From JAJPHW01 sp963799065 (GTDB lineage: Bacteria > Acidobacteriota > Terriglobia > Terriglobales > Acidobacteriaceae), in the NCBI GenBank assembly GCA_963799065.1, contig CAWCVJ010000003.1:1212782-1276781 (forward strand): a DNA stretch of 64,000 nucleotides, given 5' to 3'. This document shows positions 60,754 through 64,000 of this stretch, piece after piece. The notes under the pieces were generated by a model. It did no database searches and had not been told where the DNA came from. It saw nothing but the letters and a program-made list of their open reading frames with translations. The position numbers and the translations under genes are program-made. The first letter of the stretch is position 1. Each line of letters begins with the position of its first letter.

Positions 60754-61490
60754 TACGCCACCTCCGCCGCTTTTTCATGCTTCGCCCGGCGCCGCGTGCT
60801 CTTCTTCGTCTCCGCCGCTTCGCCTTCGCCCGGCTTCTCCGCGTGCGAACGCTTGGCCAGCGCCGTCTTCAGCGACAACTGCAACTTCTCAATGGCCGGC
60901 TGCGAGAAGATCGCGCGATCGTGCCGCAGCAAATGATAAGGATGCACTTCGTGACTTCCCACCAATTCGAGGCCTTCGATGTTGCGAGCGCTTAACTCCA
61001 GGTTGCGGTTCGCCGCCGCAGGATTCTCCACGATCAGAACCGTGGTCTCGACTTTTAATTTGTTCAGCGACTCGCGGAACGCCTTGGTCTTGATTTCTTT
61101 CAAGTCAAGCGTATTCACGACGATCAGTTTGCCTTCGGCAAATTTCGAGGCCAGCGCCGATCTCAGAGCTCCCAGCGCCTTCTTGCGAGGAAACGCATAG
61201 TCGTAAGAGCGCGGTTGCGGCCCGTGGACCGTGCCGCCATGCCGCCATAGAGGCGACCGAATCGAGCCCACGCGCGCCCGGCCGGTGCCTTTTTGCTTCC
61301 ACAACTTTTTGCCCGCGCCCGAAACTAGCTTCTTGTTCTTGGTGGCGTGCGTGCCCGCCCGTTGTGCGGCGCGGTAATGCTTCACCGCTTCCCACAGCAG
61401 GTCTTCGTTCACCGCGCCGAAAACTTCGTCGGCCAGTTCGAGCGTGCCGACTTTGGCTCCGCTGAGATCGTGAATGTCGATGCTTGCCAT
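60753..61490 (-). CDS. rplD: Ribosomal protein L4 with C-terminal extension
   Basis: A 245-residue 50S protein. The conserved part ends near residue 210; a Lys/Arg/Ala-rich tail of ~35 residues follows (EAAETKKSTRRRAKHEKAA). L4 is the feedback regulator of the S10 operon in E. coli; whether it does so here is unknown. Confidence 0.97.
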   Translation of the reverse strand: MASIDIHDLSGAKVGTLELADEVFGAVNEDLLWEAVKHYRAAQRAGTHATKNKKLVSGAGKKLWKQKGTGRARVGSIRSPLWRHGGTVHGPQPRSYDYAFPRKKALGALRSALASKFAEGKLIVVNTLDLKEIKTKAFRESLNKLKVETTVLIVENPAAANRNLELSARNIEGLELVGSHEVHPYHLLRHDRAIFSQPAIEKLQLSLKTALAKRSHAEKPGEGEAAETKKSTRRRAKHEKAAEVA

Positions 61491-61492
61491 AA

Positions 61493-62239
61493 CTATTTGC
61501 CCTTTTGCGCGCGCTTGGCGGCCTTCAACGGATCGACCGTGGCGGATCCTGCAAATCCACGGCGCTCTCTGGGCGGCTTCTTGGCTTTGGTGATGACCAA
61601 GTATCCGCCATTGGGGCCGGGCACGCTGCCTTCGACCACCAGCAAATTGTCGTCCTTCTCAACGCCCAACACTCGCAGGTTGCGGACGGTGACGCGATCC
61701 ACGCCCATGTGTCCCGACATTCTCATCCCCTTGAACACGCGCGACGGAAACGCCGACGATCCGATTGAACCTGTAATTTGAAACATCGATCCGTGACTCT
61801 TGGGGCCGCCCGCAAAGTGATGCCGCCGGACGACGCCGGCAAACCCGCGGCCTTTGCTGACGCCGACGATGTCGACGAACTTTTCGCCATCGAAAATGTC
61901 GACCAGCACGCGATCACCAGGTTTCACTGCGTTCGCGCCTTCGGTGGCCATTTCTTTTTCGTCGACTTCGATTTCGATCGGCACTTCGCGGATGAATTTC
62001 ACCGGCGGCAGATCGTTCTTGCCCAGGTGGCCTTTCATAGGCTTAGTCAGCCGCGACTCTTTCACGAATTCGACGAAGCCGATCTGCGCCGCGACATATC
62101 CGTCGCGCGCCTGCCGCTTCTGCTGCGTGACCACGCAGGGCCCCGCTTGCAGCACGGTCGCAGAGCGGCGATCACCCTTCGAATCGAAGAGCTGCGTCAT
62201 GCCGACTTTCTTTCCCAAGATTCCAGCTATCTTTGCCAT
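61493..62239 (-). CDS. rplC: Ribosomal protein L3 with C-terminal extension
   Basis: A 248-residue 50S assembly protein. Core segments KGRGFAGVVRRHHFAGGPKSHGS and FPSRVFKGMRMSGHMG are normal; the last ~35 residues are a basic extension. Two bases before rplD. Confidence 0.97.
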   Translation of the reverse strand: MAKIAGILGKKVGMTQLFDSKGDRRSATVLQAGPCVVTQQKRQARDGYVAAQIGFVEFVKESRLTKPMKGHLGKNDLPPVKFIREVPIEIEVDEKEMATEGANAVKPGDRVLVDIFDGEKFVDIVGVSKGRGFAGVVRRHHFAGGPKSHGSMFQITGSIGSSAFPSRVFKGMRMSGHMGVDRVTVRNLRVLGVEKDDNLLVVEGSVPGPNGGYLVITKAKKPPRERRGFAGSATVDPLKAAKRAQKGK

Positions 62240-62341
62240 GTTTACTTTTCTCCGCTCTCACCCAGCTTGGCTCGACTGCCATTGGCTGGCTTGCTCCGTT
62301 TTTCTTGTTAATCCAAGAATCCGGGAGCTGACTGCGAAACC

Positions 62342-62671
62342 TTACTTATGATCCTTGCCGAAAGCTTTGATCTCAACGTCCACGCCCGCCGGAAGATCGA
62401 GCTTCATCAGCGCGTCGACCGTCTGCGGCGTGGGATCCAGAATGTCGAGCAAGCGTTTGTGAGTGCGAATCTCAAACTGCTCGCGCGACTTCTTGTCCAC
62501 GTGCGGCGATCGTAGCACGCAATACTTGTTGCGCATTGTGGGCAATGGAATCGGCCCGGCAATCTGCGCGCCCGTGCGCTTCGCGGTGTCCACAATCTCA
62601 CCCGTGGACTGATCCAGGATGCGGTAGTCGTAAGCCTTCAGGCGAATCCGAATTTTTTCGTTTCCTATCAC
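62342..62671 (-). CDS. rpsJ: Ribosomal protein S10
   Basis: A 109-residue 30S protein and NusB partner (NusE). The start is taken as the GTG at 62671, giving VIGNEKIRIRLKAYDYR, which matches the usual beginning of S10; another GTG lies five codons upstream. The open frame continues further up through the tuf-rpsJ spacer but is not conserved. Confidence 0.93.
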   Translation of the reverse strand: MIGNEKIRIRLKAYDYRILDQSTGEIVDTAKRTGAQIAGPIPLPTMRNKYCVLRSPHVDKKSREQFEIRTHKRLLDILDPTPQTVDALMKLDLPAGVDVEIKAFGKDHK

Positions 62672-62732
62672 GTTTTTCTCTTTCACTCTTCCGGCAATCC
62701 GGAAGAAAAGAACTGAGCGGCAACTGCCGCGA

Positions 62733-62811
62733 TTTTGCAATTTTGTAATTTGAAATCGGGAGTCTTTTGACCTTAACTTGCCAAATTGCCCGATTACCAA
62801 ATTACCAATTG
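62733..62811 (-). repeat. A+T-rich units in the tuf-rpsJ spacer
   Basis: Recurring words AATTTTGTAATT, CCAAATTGCCCGATTACC and CCAAATTACC, similar to the units between rpsE and rplR (53366-53443). No hairpin comparable to the composite elements. Confidence 0.4.
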
Positions 62812-63999
<1,188 letters not shown>

Positions 64000-64000
64000 T

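Overview
The window is a stretch of bacterial chromosome, roughly 58-60% G+C, densely coded and without insertion sequences, prophage, CRISPR arrays or recognisable rRNA or tRNA genes. It most likely comes from an acidobacterium (Acidobacteriota, class Terriglobia, Koribacter-like). The pointers are a VWA protein of the acidobacterial-type family (6367-7557), a FecR/DUF6600 secreted protein, an ECF42-type sigma factor paired with a DGPF/YCII protein, and short interspersed repeats of a kind I associate with acidobacterial genomes. The assignment rests on protein families seen here, not on a tree.

Layout. 1-8.9 kb: the start of a secreted protein, a MoxR ATPase, a Nudix hydrolase, a two-domain LigD-type DNA ligase, a secreted protein of unknown function, an HD-GYP phosphodiesterase, the VWA protein and an MFS exporter. 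8.9-16 kb: a membrane methyltransferase, the DGPF/ECF42 pair with its probable own promoter, an ABC lipoprotein-release system (one LolC/E-type permease plus LolD), and clpC with a promoter and terminator. 16-24 kb: a VapBC toxin-antitoxin pair, a glutaredoxin, a membrane-anchored trypsin-like protease, a queA split by a frameshift, mfd, a DUF427 protein and a small membrane protein. 24-35 kb: housekeeping genes, namely a PIN-TRAM protein, ispD-ispF, recQ, a PASTA protein, rsmB-fmt-def, aroC, galU and purD. 35-45 kb: accessory and metabolic genes, namely the FecR/DUF6600 protein, a divergent HxlR regulator and SDR oxidoreductase, an EamA transporter, a 3-hydroxyacyl-CoA dehydrogenase coupled to a tiny gene, two small membrane proteins, guaB, a VanZ protein and an anchored protein of unknown function.

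45.2-64 kb (minus strand): the complete tuf-S10-spc-alpha cluster in the classical order tuf, rpsJ, rplC, rplD, rplW, rplB, rpsS, rplV, rpsC, rplP, rpmC, rpsQ, rplN, rplX, rplE, rpsN, rpsH, rplF, rplR, rpsE, rpmD, rplO, secY, adk, map, infA, rpmJ, rpsM, rpsK, rpsD, rpoA, rplQ. It combines ribosomal proteins with protein export (SecY), N-terminal processing (Map; def and fmt lie elsewhere in the window), nucleotide supply (Adk) and the RNA polymerase alpha subunit.

The most unusual structure is in the spacers of this ribosomal cluster. Four copies of one composite element, a long hairpin of variable sequence followed by a conserved tail, each begin exactly at the stop codon of rplB, rplF, rpsD and infA. 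The stems differ in sequence but keep their pairing. Related pieces lie at 22.9 kb and 26.2 kb, where one copy supplies the C-terminus and stop codon of recQ. A perfect 12-bp terminator-like hairpin separates rpoA from rplQ, and two other families of degenerate spacer repeats occur in the cluster.
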